From Bin76 sp965204615 (GTDB lineage Bacteria; Actinomycetota; Acidimicrobiia; Spongiisociales; ZC4RG35): a DNA stretch of 64,000 bases. The stretch spans positions 3,100,001 through 3,164,000 of the forward strand of contig OZ242000.1 of NCBI GenBank assembly GCA_965204615.1, in the 5' to 3' direction. Made by a program: the position numbers and the translations under genes. Each line of letters begins with the position of its first letter. Position 1 is the first letter of the stretch. Of the stretch, positions 41,314 to 49,816 are shown piece after piece. The notes under the pieces were generated by a model, which saw only the letters and a program-made list of their open reading frames with translations, ran no database searches and was not told the DNA's origin.

Positions 41314-42486
41314 TTAGCGGGCTGTTTGGCCTAAGCCGGCGGATTCGGGGCAGTTACAGGATTCGCGAAGCATCAGGCGGGTCTCAAATGTGACCGGTGG
41401 CTGGGCGGCTCCCGTGACGATGGCCCTGCGAAGAGTGCGGACAGCCTCGTAGCCGAGGTCATCGGCCGGAAGGCGGGTCGTGGACAGCGAGGGCGCGGCG
41501 AGCGCGGCGAACGGAATCTCCCCGTAACCCATGACGGCTATGTCGTCGGGCACTCGTCCACCGAGTTCTTTGATGGCGGTGATGGCGCCAAGTGCCAGGA
41601 CGTCCCCGGCGCAGAAGATTGCGGTCGGGGGCCTGTCGAATTCCAACAGTTGGGCTGCGGCCTTGGCTCCTGCTTCCAGGCTCCAATCCGAGGCTGCCAC
41701 CACCAGCCGGTCCTCGCGGCGAACACCCGCCGCCGCCAACGCGGGAGTCGATCCTTCGACAAACCTCGAATGTCCCCAGCCGGCGGCCGGATCGATGAAC
41801 CCAATACGACGATGACCATGCCCAAGCAGATGGCTGACAGCCTTGAAGCCGGCCTCCGCTTCATCGACCACGATGCGCGAGCCGGTGTCGGCGCTGTGGC
41901 TGTCCACGAACACGAGAGGCCGTAGCGCCGACGCCGACTTGAAGATCTCGGCGGTCTTTCGGTCGGGCCGATCGAAGTGGATGACGATGATCCCGTCCAC
42001 GTTCCGGCTGAGCAACTGGTCAACATCTCGCGCAACGACCCTCGGGTCGTAGTGTCGGGTCTGACAGATGACGGGTAGCCATCCTTCTATCTCAGACGCC
42101 TTGGAGATGGCGTCGAGAAACTCCGCGTAGTAATCGGTGAAGGAAGGCACCAGGACGCCAATGGTGAAACTCGACTGGCGATTCTCTCTTCGAGACCAGG
42201 CTTGATCCCGGTCGTAACCCAGAACGAGGGTCCGTGACCCTCGGCGCATGGAGACCAGACCATCGTCTGCGAGTTGCCGATAGGCCGCTCGCACCGTGTG
42301 GATGTTGACGCCCAGGTGCTGTGCCATATCGGCGATCGTGGGCAGAAAGCTGTCGGGCCTTGCCACGCCGGTGGCGATGAGCCAGGTGAGTTGACGAGCT
42401 ATCTGAGCGGCGAGGGCAACCCGGCTCCCCCGATCGATATTGACTCGAGCGACGAGATTAGGCACTGAGTGCGACTTGCTATCCAT
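41314..42486 (-). CDS. GntR-LacI hybrid transcriptional regulator (AraR-like architecture)
   Basis: 390 residues. An N-terminal GntR winged helix (ALAAQIARQLTWLIATGVARPDSFLPTIADMAQHLGVNIHTVRAAYRQLADDGLVSMRRGS) is joined to a LacI-type periplasmic-binding-like sensor (IGVLVPSFTDYYAEFLDAI, RNVDGIIVIHF, HLLGHGHRRIGFIDP, FCAGDVLALGAITAIKELG). This combination is known from AraR-type repressors that sense sugars; here the operon suggests a ribose- or nucleoside-related ligand. Start ATG 42486 lies right behind the promoter; the ten codons upstream cross the operator. First gene of the uptake operon, so it probably controls itself. Confidence 0.9.
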   Translation of the reverse strand: MDSKSHSVPNLVARVNIDRGSRVALAAQIARQLTWLIATGVARPDSFLPTIADMAQHLGVNIHTVRAAYRQLADDGLVSMRRGSRTLVLGYDRDQAWSRRENRQSSFTIGVLVPSFTDYYAEFLDAISKASEIEGWLPVICQTRHYDPRVVARDVDQLLSRNVDGIIVIHFDRPDRKTAEIFKSASALRPLVFVDSHSADTGSRIVVDEAEAGFKAVSHLLGHGHRRIGFIDPAAGWGHSRFVEGSTPALAAAGVRREDRLVVAASDWSLEAGAKAAAQLLEFDRPPTAIFCAGDVLALGAITAIKELGGRVPDDIAVMGYGEIPFAALAAPSLSTTRLPADDLGYEAVRTLRRAIVTGAAQPPVTFETRLMLRESCNCPESAGLGQTAR

Positions 42487-42494
42487 GGAAGGGA

Positions 42495-42529
42495 AAGTAT
42501 ATAGATATCTATACATCTAGCAAAATAGA
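42495..42529 (-). promoter_or_regulatory. promoter and palindromic operator of the uptake operon
   Basis: On the minus strand: TTGCTA, 16 bp, TATACT, then 9 nt to ATG 42486, so the mRNA is leaderless or nearly so. The perfect palindrome TATAGATATCTATA (42500-42513) fills the spacer, the ideal place for a repressor such as the GntR-LacI protein encoded first in the operon. Confidence 0.7.
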
Positions 42530-42659
42530 TATATCGCCCAAATGGCGGAGGCTTGGCGGCCAGGGGACAGGGGTGCGACCGTGGCTGCTCCGGGTGAGCA
42601 GGCGCCGTGGTTGAAGGGGCGGCCACGGGGTGATCTCCGAAAACCGAATGATTCGTGAT

Positions 42660-42682
42660 TAGTTCTAGTTATAATAGAACTA
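42660..42682 (+). promoter_or_regulatory. operator and leaderless promoter of the GntR/DUF1648 pair
   Basis: Perfect inverted repeat TAGTTCTA (42660-42667) and TAGAACTA (42675-42682) with a 7-nt spacer that contains a consensus TATAAT (42670-42675). Only 6 nt separate the -10 box from ATG 42682, so transcription should start at or next to the start codon. The repeat fits self-repression by the YtrA-type GntR protein. No clear -35 box. Confidence 0.7.
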
Positions 42683-43029
42683 TGCTGTGGAAGATCGACA
42701 CACAGTCTTCGCAGCCTCTGCATGAGCAACTGGCCGGCCAGGTCAGGCGTGGCATCGCCACCCGGGCGCTGGCGGAAGGCGAGAAGTTGCCTCCTGCGCG
42801 AGAGATCGCCAGGGGACTGGGAGTGAATGTCCACACCGTCCTGCGGGCGTTCCAGACCCTGCGGGATGAGGGCCTGCTGGAGGTCCGCAGGGGCCGGGGA
42901 ACCTCCGTCGCTGCCAACGCCCAACCGGTCACCCGCCATGTCGAACTGGCTCGCAGGCTGGTTGGCGAAGCACGGCGAGCCGGCCTCGAAGACCGTGAAA
43001 TCCTGCAACTCGTGGAGGTGCAATTATGA
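42682..43029 (+). CDS. GntR family regulator, YtrA-type
   Basis: 115 residues: a GntR winged helix (QPLHEQLAGQVRRGIATRALAEGEKLPPAREIARGLGVNVHTVLRAFQTLRDEGLLEVRRGRGTSV) followed by only about 40 residues, the short effector-less tail of the YtrA subfamily. YtrA-type regulators usually control a neighbouring membrane protein or ABC exporter; here the partner overlaps by ATGA. ATG 42682 is chosen over the frame opening at 42655 because that extension crosses the promoter. Confidence 0.9.
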   Translation: MLWKIDTQSSQPLHEQLAGQVRRGIATRALAEGEKLPPAREIARGLGVNVHTVLRAFQTLRDEGLLEVRRGRGTSVAANAQPVTRHVELARRLVGEARRAGLEDREILQLVEVQL

Positions 43030-44012
43030 AGGAGAGGACAAGCCGTACAGTCCTTGGACTGGTCATTCCTCTGTCGCTGGCGGCGATCGGACTGGTTCCC
43101 TACCTGGCCTATCGGTCCGATCTGCCCGACCGGATAGCCAGTCACTTCGGCGTCTCCGGGAGGGCGGATGGCTCGATGACGCCCGAACTGTTCCTGGCGG
43201 TCTTGGGAGCCCTGATGGCGATCGGCCTGGGAGCATGCGTGACCATCGCCCTGACGCGGCGGAGGCTTCAACCCATGATGGCGCCGAGTGTTTCGGCGGT
43301 GGGGGCCTTCTTCGGCGCCATCGCCGCCGGGATCCTGGCCATCACCGCCTTCGGTCAGCGAGGTTTGGAAGATTGGCAGGATGCGACGATCTCCCCCGGC
43401 GCCCTGGTCGTGTGGATCGGCGGCAGCCTTTCAGTGGCGGGCATGGCGTCGTGGGTCGCCTCGTCGCTCCCGTTCGAAGACGTGGAGGAGACGGACCGGG
43501 CCCCCGCGGCGATGGAACTGGTGACAACGGAGCGGGTGTTCTGGAGCGCCACGCTGTCCGCCAGGTGGCCGATGCTCTTCGCCCTGATCACCGTCATGGT
43601 CGCCCTGGTGCTGACCCAGTTCGCCGAGTGGTGGATCGTGATGATCGTGCTGGTTGTCGCCGTGGTGGTGGGCACCTTCGGTCGCATACGGGTGACCGCC
43701 GACCGGTCGGGACTATCGGTGGGATACGGTTTCCTCGGGTGGCCCCGCACGTCGGTGCCCCTCAGGCGCATCGCCGCTGCCCGGGCCATTGACATCCGCC
43801 CGGCCGAGTGGGGCGGTTGGGGATACCGGGGCAGCCTGACTCTGATGAGGCGCGCCGCGGTGGTCCTGCGCGCCGGTCCCGGTATCCGCCTCGATCTGCA
43901 CGACGGAAGGGTATTCGCGGTCACCATCGATGATCCCGACGGGCCGGCTCGGCTGCTGAATGCCGAGGTCTCCCGGCTGGGGGACGCCAGGACCCGACCG
44001 GCCGGTGGCTAG
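43026..44012 (+). CDS. DUF1648 domain membrane protein
   Basis: 328 residues with about six membrane segments. Residues 8-60 match DUF1648 (IPLSLAAIGLVPYLAYRSDLPDRIASHFGVSGRADG), the SdpI-like N-terminal module with the PxxxxxHF pattern. Later segments include VSAVGAFFGAIAAGILAITAF and WWIVMIVLVVAVVVGTFG, and a cytoplasmic-like C-terminal beta domain (GLSVGYGFLGWPRTSVPLRRIAAARAIDI). SdpI proteins pair with a small repressor to sense and resist a membrane-active toxin; the coupling to a GntR protein is analogous, but that role is inference. Confidence 0.88.
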   Translation: MKERTSRTVLGLVIPLSLAAIGLVPYLAYRSDLPDRIASHFGVSGRADGSMTPELFLAVLGALMAIGLGACVTIALTRRRLQPMMAPSVSAVGAFFGAIAAGILAITAFGQRGLEDWQDATISPGALVVWIGGSLSVAGMASWVASSLPFEDVEETDRAPAAMELVTTERVFWSATLSARWPMLFALITVMVALVLTQFAEWWIVMIVLVVAVVVGTFGRIRVTADRSGLSVGYGFLGWPRTSVPLRRIAAARAIDIRPAEWGGWGYRGSLTLMRRAAVVLRAGPGIRLDLHDGRVFAVTIDDPDGPARLLNAEVSRLGDARTRPAGG

Positions 44013-44680
44013 CAGGCCCCCCGGCCGGGAGCGGGGCCCGGGATGCGACGATCGGTTCGCCGCCCCCCGGGTGGGAAGCTCGACCCTTGCTACCCAGAGA
44101 ACCGACCATCCCACCGGATCACAGGTCAATCCCTCAGGTCAGACCATGAGAGCCAACTTGCCCATGGCGCCGGGCGCCGGTGACACCGAGATCGTCCTGG
44201 GCAACAACGGCGTTCGGGAACTCAGAAAGGACACCAAGCTGGACTCTGCTCGGGTAGACCCACCCCGCCCCCAGGGTCACTCCCCAAGTATCGATCGGAT
44301 TCCAATGATCGCCATGGAAGGCCTCGGATGAATTCAGCACATCTACTCGACGGCGACCCTGTCCGGTAGCAGCTCCCGAGACTACGCACGCCGAGTTGCA
44401 CTACCCCCACCGCACTTTTTGAAGAGGAGACACTTTTGCTCGGCGGCGGTCACGTCATCGCGAAGGAAGAGTGTCCAGTTGAGGGGCTTGCAGGTCGTGC
44501 TGCTGTGGGTAGGAAGGGGGAGAGGGTGGTCGGCAGGCCGGTCGAGGGGCGTGACCGACATGTCTGCTTCCTGTGTTGACTGACTCCCAAGGGGGTGGTC
44601 CGGTGTGATGGGCGGTGGAGGGACAGTTGATCAACATGAGAAGCTACTTGCCTGAGGCGGCACCCACAGGAGCTGATGTG
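44013..44680. other. gene-free region before the MNT-HEPN gene
   Basis: 668 bp in which no open frame shows family features. The right part (from about 44440) changes to a lower-GC, TTG/GTG-rich composition that continues into the nucleotidyltransferase gene, so the boundary of the imported segment is probably near 44.4 kb. The promoter of that gene should lie here. Confidence 0.5.
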
Positions 44681-45265
44681 ATGGGCGTTGTTGACCCGAG
44701 TTTTGTTCCTACTTTGGCGGAGGCAGAGCGGGCTGCGAAGGTGGTGGCTGGTGCGGGCGCGGGCAGGGTGTTGTTGTTCGGGTCTGTCGCTCGGGGCGAG
44801 GCTCACCGTCACAGTGATATTGATTTGATGGTGATTTTCGACGATTTCGATTACGCCCGTCGTCAGGATTTGACCGTGGAGTTGGAGCGTTTGGCAGGTG
44901 CTGAGGTGCGCTGTTCTGTGGATGTTCATTTGACTGATCGTCCGGAGTGGAAGATGCGTACCGAACAGGTGGTCACGTCGTTTGAGAGTCGGGTGAAGGA
45001 CCAGGCGGTGTTGTTGGTGGACAAGGAACCTGGAGATGTCCATTGGGACAAGGAGATGGTCATGCCTGGAAGCGATTGCGAGGAAGCACTGGAGCGTTTG
45101 GGCCAGGTGGAGAACGCGCTGGTGGGTATCCAGAACAGTTTGGTACCCAGCGATTACCAGCGGCTTATGGAACAGACCGGCCAGGAGGAGGAGGCGTTCG
45201 CGGTTTATGAACAGAGACTTGCACTGGGGTGCGCGCCGGGCACCTTACGGTGGAGACCGCGGTGA
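44681..45265 (+). CDS. MNT-type nucleotidyltransferase, with start of a HEPN domain
   Basis: 194 residues. Residues 12-110 form a minimal nucleotidyltransferase (MNT) domain: LLFGSVARGEAHRHSDIDLMVIFDD carries the GS motif and the DxD metal site, followed by SVDVHLTDRPEWKM. MNT proteins AMPylate or otherwise disarm HEPN toxins. From about residue 130 the sequence (CEEALERLGQVENALVGIQ, EEEAFAVYEQRLALG) is the first helices of a HEPN domain, which then continues in the -1 frame. ATG 44681 is preceded by AGGAG; GTG 44615 and ATG 44636 are upstream alternatives. Codon use differs clearly from neighbours, a sign of transfer. Confidence 0.82.
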   Translation: MGVVDPSFVPTLAEAERAAKVVAGAGAGRVLLFGSVARGEAHRHSDIDLMVIFDDFDYARRQDLTVELERLAGAEVRCSVDVHLTDRPEWKMRTEQVVTSFESRVKDQAVLLVDKEPGDVHWDKEMVMPGSDCEEALERLGQVENALVGIQNSLVPSDYQRLMEQTGQEEEAFAVYEQRLALGCAPGTLRWRPR

Positions 45266-45651
45266 AGTCTCTGATCCATCTTTCGGTTGCGGCGGAGGCT
45301 CAGCCGAGGGGTCATGACATTGGCAGGCTTCTTCTTCAACTTCCCGAGCCGCACCGAAGCGAGATCGAGAGACGTCTAGCTGTGGTGGGAGTTGAGAATC
45401 TTCAGAGGTGGCACCAACAGGCCCGCTACGAACGATTTGTCACGCCTACCGCGGATGTGTTCAGAGAGATCGCCAAAGCGGCCTCCAGTGTGGCTCTTTA
45501 CACCGCGGATCAGTTCCCGCGGGGCTTGGATGTCGCAACCCCGGTCTGGAGGAAGGTGTCGTACATAGAACAGGTGATCGCTTCTCGCGACCTCCACACC
45601 GGCGGAGACCGAGACGAGCGGGAAGGGCCCGAACTGTCGCTCGGTCCATAA
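45229..45651 (+). CDS. HEPN domain, continuation in the -1 frame
   Basis: 140 codons open from GTG 45229 in the -1 frame. HLTVETAVKSLIHLSVAAEAQPRGHDIGRLLLQLP and RWHQQARYERFVTP continue the HEPN fold begun in the upstream frame; taken together they give one normal-size domain. The GTG has no ribosome-binding site, so independent initiation is doubtful. The overlap CTG-GGG-TGC (45224-45232) is where one extra G would restore a single MNT-HEPN polypeptide. I see no clear R-x4-6-H RNase motif. Read as a split gene: mutation, assembly error, or programmed -1 shift. Confidence 0.65.
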   Translation: MRAGHLTVETAVKSLIHLSVAAEAQPRGHDIGRLLLQLPEPHRSEIERRLAVVGVENLQRWHQQARYERFVTPTADVFREIAKAASSVALYTADQFPRGLDVATPVWRKVSYIEQVIASRDLHTGGDRDEREGPELSLGP

Positions 45652-45971
45652 GACTGGGCCAAACATCTGGTGCGGCCGGGGAACCGCTGTCGTGGAGTTG
45701 GTGCGCCGGAGGGAAGGAGCATGGTCGATGACATCATCACCTGGGTCCGTGAGGAGACAACTGGCGGCGCCGGGTAGGAACTGCGGATCATGGCTGTTCA
45801 GCAGATCGCCGGCTGGAGAGTTTTCCCTTGGAACCGGTCGTCTTTACCGTGGGATCGGTTTGTCTCGGCTGAGATCAGGACAGCTTTCTCGCCGAAGAGC
45901 TCGAAACTCCCTCCGCCAGACCACCTCATCGGCGTTCCCGATGTCAACCCTTAGCCGGGAGGGTGCGTCTG
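45652..45971. other. gene-poor spacer with two tiny frames
   Basis: 320 bp. A Shine-Dalgarno-like GGAAGGAGC precedes an 18-codon frame starting at 45721 (MVDDIITWVREETTGG), and a 54-codon frame starts at 45790 (MAVQQIAGWRVFPWNRSS). Neither can be supported as a gene; the first may be the stump of another small module next to the MNT-HEPN gene. Confidence 0.3.
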
Positions 45972-46628
45972 TCAAGGGCGGGCGTCCCGGAGTGGCGCCG
46001 CAGTGCGGGCCGCCACATCCTCGAAACCGACTCCCGGGGACAGTTCGACCAACTCGAACCCGTCGGCGGTGACGTCGATGACGGCCAGATCGGTGTAGAT
46101 CCGGTCGACCACCGCCGGACCGGTGAGAGGATAGGAGCAGCGTTCCACGAGTTTCGGGGCGCCGTCCCGGGTGGTGTGTCTGGTGAGGACATACACCGCT
46201 TTCACCCCGGACACCAGATCCATGGCGCCGCCCACCGCCGGGATGGCGGCGCTCCGGCCGGTCGACCAGTTGGCCAGATCACCGTTGGCGGCCACTTCCA
46301 GGGCGCCCAGCACGCACAGATCCAGATGTCCGCCCCTGATCATGGCGAAGCTGTCGGCGTGATGGAAGTAGGAGGCGCCCGGCCGCGCGGTCACCTGCTG
46401 TTTGCCTGCGTTGATGAGTTCCGGGTCCCCCTCCCCGGGGGCCGGCGCCGGTCCCATGCCCAGCAGTCCGTTCTCGGTGTGCAGCACGATCTCACGGTCG
46501 TCCGGGATGAACTGGGCGATCAGCACCGGCATGCCGATCCCCAGATTGACGTAGGAACCGTCGGGGATGTCCTGCGCGGCTCGCCGGGCGATCTGGTGCT
46601 TGGTGAGTCCTGGTATGCCGCCGCTCAT
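45972..46628 (-). CDS. 3-oxoacid CoA-transferase, subunit B
   Basis: 218 residues. LTKHQIARRAAQDIPDGSYVNLGIGMPVLIAQFI is the family start; the catalytic Glu that forms the CoA thioester is in HTENGLLGMGP; SFAMIRGGHLDLCVLGALEVAANGDLANW and VGGAMDLVSGVKAVYVLTRHTTRDG follow. Works with subunit A as a heterotetramer moving CoA between succinyl-CoA or acetyl-CoA and a 3-oxoacid. The ATG overlaps the subunit A stop as ATGA. Acceptor (acetoacetate, 3-oxoadipate) not determinable. Confidence 0.94.
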   Translation of the reverse strand: MSGGIPGLTKHQIARRAAQDIPDGSYVNLGIGMPVLIAQFIPDDREIVLHTENGLLGMGPAPAPGEGDPELINAGKQQVTARPGASYFHHADSFAMIRGGHLDLCVLGALEVAANGDLANWSTGRSAAIPAVGGAMDLVSGVKAVYVLTRHTTRDGAPKLVERCSYPLTGPAVVDRIYTDLAVIDVTADGFELVELSPGVGFEDVAARTAAPLRDARP

Positions 46629-47335
46629 GGGTAGCGCGCCCCCCGGGCGACGAGTTCGGACTCGTGCTGGGGGTCCGGCACGTGCACCACGCGATCGACG
46701 AAGATGCCCGGTGTGACCACCGCTTCGGCGTCAAGCCCTCCCGGCTCGACCACCACGGATGCCTGAACCACGGTGGTCCGGCCGGCCATGGCCATGAGCG
46801 GAGAGAAATTCCTGGCGGTCTTGTTGTAGGTGAGGTTGCCATGCCAGTCGGCGCTCCGGGCCTTGATCAGGGCCCAATCCGCCACCAGCCCGCGCTCGAG
46901 GACACATGGTTTGCCGTCGAACCGCCGGCGCTCCTTGCCGGCTGCCAGGTCGGTCAGGGCCCCGGTCGGCGTGTAGAAGGCGGGGATTCCCGCGCCGCCC
47001 GCCCTGATGCGTTCCGCCAGGGTGCCCTGGGGCACCAGTTCCAGTTCGATCCGGCCGGCGTGGTACAGGTCCGCGAACACCGTGGAATTGGCGGTGCGGG
47101 GGAAGGAGCAGACGATCCTGGCTACCCGGCCGGCTCTGATGAGAGCGGCCAGCCCCACCTGGCCGCTGCCTGCGTTGTTGCTCACCACCGTCAGTTCCCC
47201 GGCGCCGTGGTCGATCAGGGCATGTATGAGTTCGATCGGGCTGCCGGCCTCGCCGAACCCGCCGATCATGACGGTGCTGCCGTCCTCGATCCCGGCAACG
47301 GCCCGTCGGGGGCCGTCGGCTCTCTTGTCGATCAC
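46625..47335 (-). CDS. 3-oxoacid CoA-transferase, subunit A
   Basis: 236 residues from GTG 47335 (VIDKRADGPRRAVAGIEDGSTVMIGGFGEAGSPIELIHAL), the usual start of alpha subunits; the frame runs on to 47557 but that extension is not family-like. GGFG is the CoA-binding glycine loop; SNNAGSGQVGLAALI, GIPAFYTPTGALT and NLTYNKTARNFSPLMAMAGRTTVVQ are typical. Translationally coupled to subunit B. Together they allow use or disposal of ketone-body-type acids; no other pathway gene is adjacent. Confidence 0.92.
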   Translation of the reverse strand: MIDKRADGPRRAVAGIEDGSTVMIGGFGEAGSPIELIHALIDHGAGELTVVSNNAGSGQVGLAALIRAGRVARIVCSFPRTANSTVFADLYHAGRIELELVPQGTLAERIRAGGAGIPAFYTPTGALTDLAAGKERRRFDGKPCVLERGLVADWALIKARSADWHGNLTYNKTARNFSPLMAMAGRTTVVQASVVVEPGGLDAEAVVTPGIFVDRVVHVPDPQHESELVARGARYP

Positions 47336-47891
47336 CCCGGCGGCCCATCCGGACGCGGCGGCCGCTCCCTGGAGCCGGGCAGCATCAGCAACCTGTCGGT
47401 CATGGCGTCCTGTTTCATCGAACAGGGCCCGATCCTCGTAATCATCGAACCAGAGGGCATTGGGGTCGCGACCCACGATACACGCCTCGTCCCTGTCCGG
47501 GTCGTCGACGCTGCCGCGAAGAGCCCCCGCGAATCCGCCCCCGCGCGGGCGCCGCACGTCGAGGTGGCGCCGGGCGCCCGATCAGCCGCGAGAGGATCGC
47601 CCGTGGCATTGGTTGGAGCGGTGGAGGGCCTGGCCCTAGTCTGGATGCCAGGGCCGAGTGCGGGTTGGGGCAGTCTCTGGCACGGAACACTGGCAGGCGG
47701 TCTGCGGATGAACCAGTTGTGGAGTCAGAGAGTATGCGGCAGCGAGAGGCCCCGGTAGCGACCGGTTTCCGGCGACCGGGCAGGTGTGATCATCCGGTGC
47801 GGGTCGGCATGCGGTCGGGGAGCCGCGTCAATGAAGCTGTGGATTCCCCTGACCTGCGCCCACCCGGGTTTTCTCCCGGATCGTCACCGTA

Positions 47892-48959
47892 GTGTCGGCT
47901 CGATGGGCCCTGCCGGGCCCGACGAAGCTGATGCTGGGCAACGTGCTCATAGCATCCACCTATCCGCTGGTGGTGGACGTGGGCCTCTCCACCGGTGATG
48001 ACCCTTGGGTGTTCCAATTCGGTGCGCTGTCGGGCAAGTTGGTGGCGACGGTGCTCTACCTGGGGCTGTTCCATCCGGAACTGTTACAACGTGATGTCGC
48101 CTCGTTGGTGCTGAGAAGGTCGTTCGGATGGCTGGCGTGGTGGCGGTTCGCGGACGACCCGGTGGAGAGCGGGAAGCAGCGGCGATCCGCGTTCGGGCTG
48201 CTGGCCTCGACGTACTCCCACTTCAGCATCGTGTTCTTCGTGTTGTCCATCCAGTTCGTGGACACCGCCGTGTCCACGATCGTCGTCGGGGCCTTCCCTG
48301 CGCTGTTCGTGCTGGTGATGGGTCGACAGGACCGCTCCGTCGGAGGAGGGGACCGGTACCGGAAGCTGACCGTGGTCGACCTTGCCGCGTTGGCGTTGGC
48401 CTTTGGCGGAATGGGAGCAGTGACATGGGGTGGCGCCGGTGGGGTCACTCTGGAAGGTTCGTTGGCGCGGACCCTGGTGGGCGCGGGCCTGGCGGCGGCA
48501 GCCACCACGGGCGGGGTGTTGACCGCGAAGAGTTTCAGGTGGGGCGTCGACATGGCGGCGGAGACAGGCGCCAGGGGCGGGCGACCCGAGTCGGCAATGG
48601 TGCTGGTCGCCTATGGGGTCGGCAACCTGCTGTCCCTCCCCGTTCTGGCGGGAACCGCCGCGTTGAGCGGATGGCGGATCTCCCCCAGGGGATTCGCGAT
48701 CGCGGTGCTGTGCGGCCTGGTGATCATGCTTCCCGGCAACGCGCTGTTCATCAGGGCCAACCTGTTCACCCGGCAACTGTCCGTCAACAATCTGATCTAC
48801 GTGCAGACGGTGTTCTCGCTGTTGTGGCTGTGGCTGTTCACGACCATAGAGGTGGGCAACCCGACCCTGGTCCTGGTGGGCGCGGTGACCGTCATAGCGG
48901 CGAATGTGCTGTCCGGAGGGGTTGGGGACTGGCTTGTCGGCAGGGCGAGTCACCACTGA
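47892..48959 (+). CDS. DMT/EamA-like membrane protein
   Basis: 355 residues with about ten hydrophobic segments (NVLIASTYPLVVDVGL, FSIVFFVLSIQFVDTAVSTIVVGAFPALFVLVMG, LAALALAFGGMGAVTW, FAIAVLCGLVIMLPGNALFI, VQTVFSLLWLWLFTTIEVG). The pattern of two five-helix halves and the VDTAVSTIVVGAFPALFVLV stretch resemble drug/metabolite transporters. Start is GTG 47892. Substrate unknown; monocistronic and divergent from the CoA transferase genes. Confidence 0.8.
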   Translation: MSARWALPGPTKLMLGNVLIASTYPLVVDVGLSTGDDPWVFQFGALSGKLVATVLYLGLFHPELLQRDVASLVLRRSFGWLAWWRFADDPVESGKQRRSAFGLLASTYSHFSIVFFVLSIQFVDTAVSTIVVGAFPALFVLVMGRQDRSVGGGDRYRKLTVVDLAALALAFGGMGAVTWGGAGGVTLEGSLARTLVGAGLAAAATTGGVLTAKSFRWGVDMAAETGARGGRPESAMVLVAYGVGNLLSLPVLAGTAALSGWRISPRGFAIAVLCGLVIMLPGNALFIRANLFTRQLSVNNLIYVQTVFSLLWLWLFTTIEVGNPTLVLVGAVTVIAANVLSGGVGDWLVGRASHH

Positions 48960-49001
48960 CAGCGAGGGCGGTCCGTCCCCCCGACGCAAGGCGGACCGTT
49001 G

Positions 49002-49706
49002 TCACTCCGTTTGACGCGGAGTCCCTGACCGCTCGTCCGGGGTGAGCCCGGAAAGAGCCCGTATCGAGGCGGGGGGTTCGATCCCACCCGTCAGGTCCGA
49101 GGAAGGGATGGCCGGTCCGAAGCGGGTGCTGACCGGCACCACCCCCGCCCACCAGGGACCCGCCAGGTCCTCGGGTTCGTCCACGGGATCCCCGCGGCGG
49201 ACCTTTGCGGATGCCTCGGCAAGCGGGAGTTCCAGCACCAGGGTGCTGCGCAGGTCCGACGCCGACGGCAGGCGGGTGTTGTCCCAGTTGGCGACCACGT
49301 GGTCGGTGATGATCCTCAGCGCCTTCAGTTTCTTCTCTCCGTCGACAATCCGGCGGGCGCTTCCCCTGACCACCACCGATCGGTAGTTCATGGAATTGTG
49401 AAAGGGTGTTCGGGCCATGACCAGACCGTCGAGATGGGTGACGGTGACACAGGTTTCCATGCCGTCGCCCGTTCGGAGGAGATGGTTGCCCACCGCGCCG
49501 TGGAGATAGAGATGATCGTCGTCACGACCGTATGCCATGGGGAGCACCAGCGGGCCATCGGGGGTGGAGATGCCGACGTGTGCGATCATCCCGGCGTCGA
49601 GGATTCGGAGTATCTCGGAACGCTCGTACCGAGCCCGGGCAGCCAGGCGACGCACCCGAACCCGCTCCGAGGGTGGTCCGGCCTCTCGTGATGCGGTGCC
49701 AGGCAT
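49002..49706 (-). CDS. PNPOx-like flavin-binding split-barrel protein (NimA-type)
   Basis: 234 residues. Residues 25-190 are a split beta barrel: RARYERSEILRILDAGMIAHVGISTPDGPLVLPMAYGRDDDHLYLHGAVGNHLLR, then VTVTHLDGLVMARTPFHNSMNYRSVVVRG, which matches the NimA/pyridoxamine 5'-phosphate oxidase-related family. Such proteins bind FMN, F420 or haem and reduce small nitro or other compounds. ATG 49706 is the family-like start; the frame extending to 50279 is a shadow. Followed upstream by another split-barrel gene on the same strand. Confidence 0.85.
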   Translation of the reverse strand: MPGTASREAGPPSERVRVRRLAARARYERSEILRILDAGMIAHVGISTPDGPLVLPMAYGRDDDHLYLHGAVGNHLLRTGDGMETCVTVTHLDGLVMARTPFHNSMNYRSVVVRGSARRIVDGEKKLKALRIITDHVVANWDNTRLPSASDLRSTLVLELPLAEASAKVRRGDPVDEPEDLAGPWWAGVVPVSTRFGPAIPSSDLTGGIEPPASIRALSGLTPDERSGTPRQTE

Positions 49707-49816
49707 AGGAGGCAAGGTTAGGGACAGACGCCGAGGACCAGAGGGGGTTATAGCCGACGGGTGGCGTGGTGGCGGTCGGACGGGCGGCGCGCCGGTCGGA
49801 TTGCCTCGAGGGGTGG

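Noticed and set aside
44450..45043. 197-codon minus-strand frame opposite the MNT gene
   Set aside because: His/Ser/Thr-rich antisense shadow; the plus strand shows the nucleotidyltransferase motif and a ribosome-binding site.
49060..49100. GGTTCGATCCC, resembling a tRNA T-arm
   Set aside because: It lies in the coding sequence of the NimA-type gene, and no acceptor stem, D-arm or anticodon arm can be folded around it.
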